6,057 bases of DNA, from the NCBI GenBank assembly GCA_937941745.1, contig CALDGV010000657.1:1-6057 (forward strand), given 5' to 3'. The position numbers were made by a program, and so were the translations under genes. Below are positions 5,906 through 6,057 of the stretch, piece after piece. The notes beneath the pieces were generated by a model. It did not search any database, was not told where the DNA came from, and saw nothing but the letters and a program-made list of their open reading frames with translations. This DNA is from an uncultured Prosthecobacter sp. GTDB taxonomy: Bacteria > Verrucomicrobiota > Verrucomicrobiia > Verrucomicrobiales > Verrucomicrobiaceae. Within the stretch, counting starts at the first letter, position 1; every line of letters begins with the position of its first letter.

Positions 5906-6057
5906 GAAGTTGGCAGGATGGGGGTGAATCGGCTGGAGGGAGGAAAGCTTACGTCTGTCGTGGCGCGGAAGGCTGGACCGGTCAAGAGAACGCAGAGCCG
6001 GGAAGGGCATCGCTCAATTCAGCGATTGCCCCCGCCTCGCCCCCCCTTATGCCCCAG
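5906..6057 (-). other. Upstream region of mrp with G-quadruplex motif and palindrome
   Basis: I see no other gene start or end in these bases. On the minus strand, G runs of 4, 7 and 5 (complement of C runs at 6052-6055, 6040-6046 and 6029-6033) fit a four-tract G3 quadruplex pattern with loops of 5, 1 and 6 if the 7-base run is split. Next to it, ATCGCTCAATTCAGCGAT (6009-6026) is a near-perfect palindrome. Neither -35/-10 elements nor a Shine-Dalgarno site before the mrp ATG are clear. Confidence 0.4.

Noticed and set aside
5906..6010. N-terminal extension of mrp from the upstream ATG at 6010
   Set aside because: The 35 extra residues are low-complexity and precede the exact start of the conserved DUF59 domain; the ATG at 5905 fits the family length better.

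Overview
The window looks like chromosomal DNA from a member of the Planctomycetes-Verrucomicrobia group, most likely a verrucomicrobium. This is a tentative placement. It rests on the G+C-rich genes, the absence of a purine-rich Shine-Dalgarno sequence at all five predicted starts, and an operon type (zinc-ribbon MotA/TolQ/ExbB channel plus two ExbD-like partners) that I associate with that group. No rRNA, tRNA, CRISPR array or mobile element is visible.

Layout. Bases 1-243 hold the 5' part of a minus-strand membrane protein gene that runs off the left edge; a plausible sigma70-type promoter lies just upstream of it. Bases 244-841 form a lower-GC divergent spacer of about 600 bases with no convincing gene. 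Bases 842-4772 hold a tight three-gene plus-strand operon with gaps of 25 and 18 bases: (1) a 480-residue MotA/TolQ/ExbB-type channel subunit with an N-terminal four-cysteine zinc ribbon; (2) a 296-residue single-pass ExbD/TolR/MotB-like protein without the usual membrane aspartate; (3) a 517-residue paralogous partner that keeps the aspartate. A strong symmetrical hairpin at 4800-4825 separates this operon from a convergent minus-strand mrp/apbC gene (4853-5905), which encodes a P-loop iron-sulfur carrier ATPase. The last 152 bases are its upstream region, with a G-quadruplex-type motif and an imperfect palindrome.

How the genes fit together. The three operon genes look like a complete proton-driven stator or force-transducing complex: a five-subunit-type A ring with four predicted membrane segments, and a B pair with long periplasmic coiled coils and a non-OmpA C-terminal region. 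The most interesting point is that the two B proteins align residue for residue at the N terminus. Position 19 is Asp in one and Ser in the other, which suggests a deliberately asymmetric B heterodimer with a single proton-carrying site. The architecture recalls Zorya ZorAB and Tol/Exb/Mot motors, but no effector or defence gene is present here, so its role is unknown. The mrp gene is convergent and probably unrelated in transcription.
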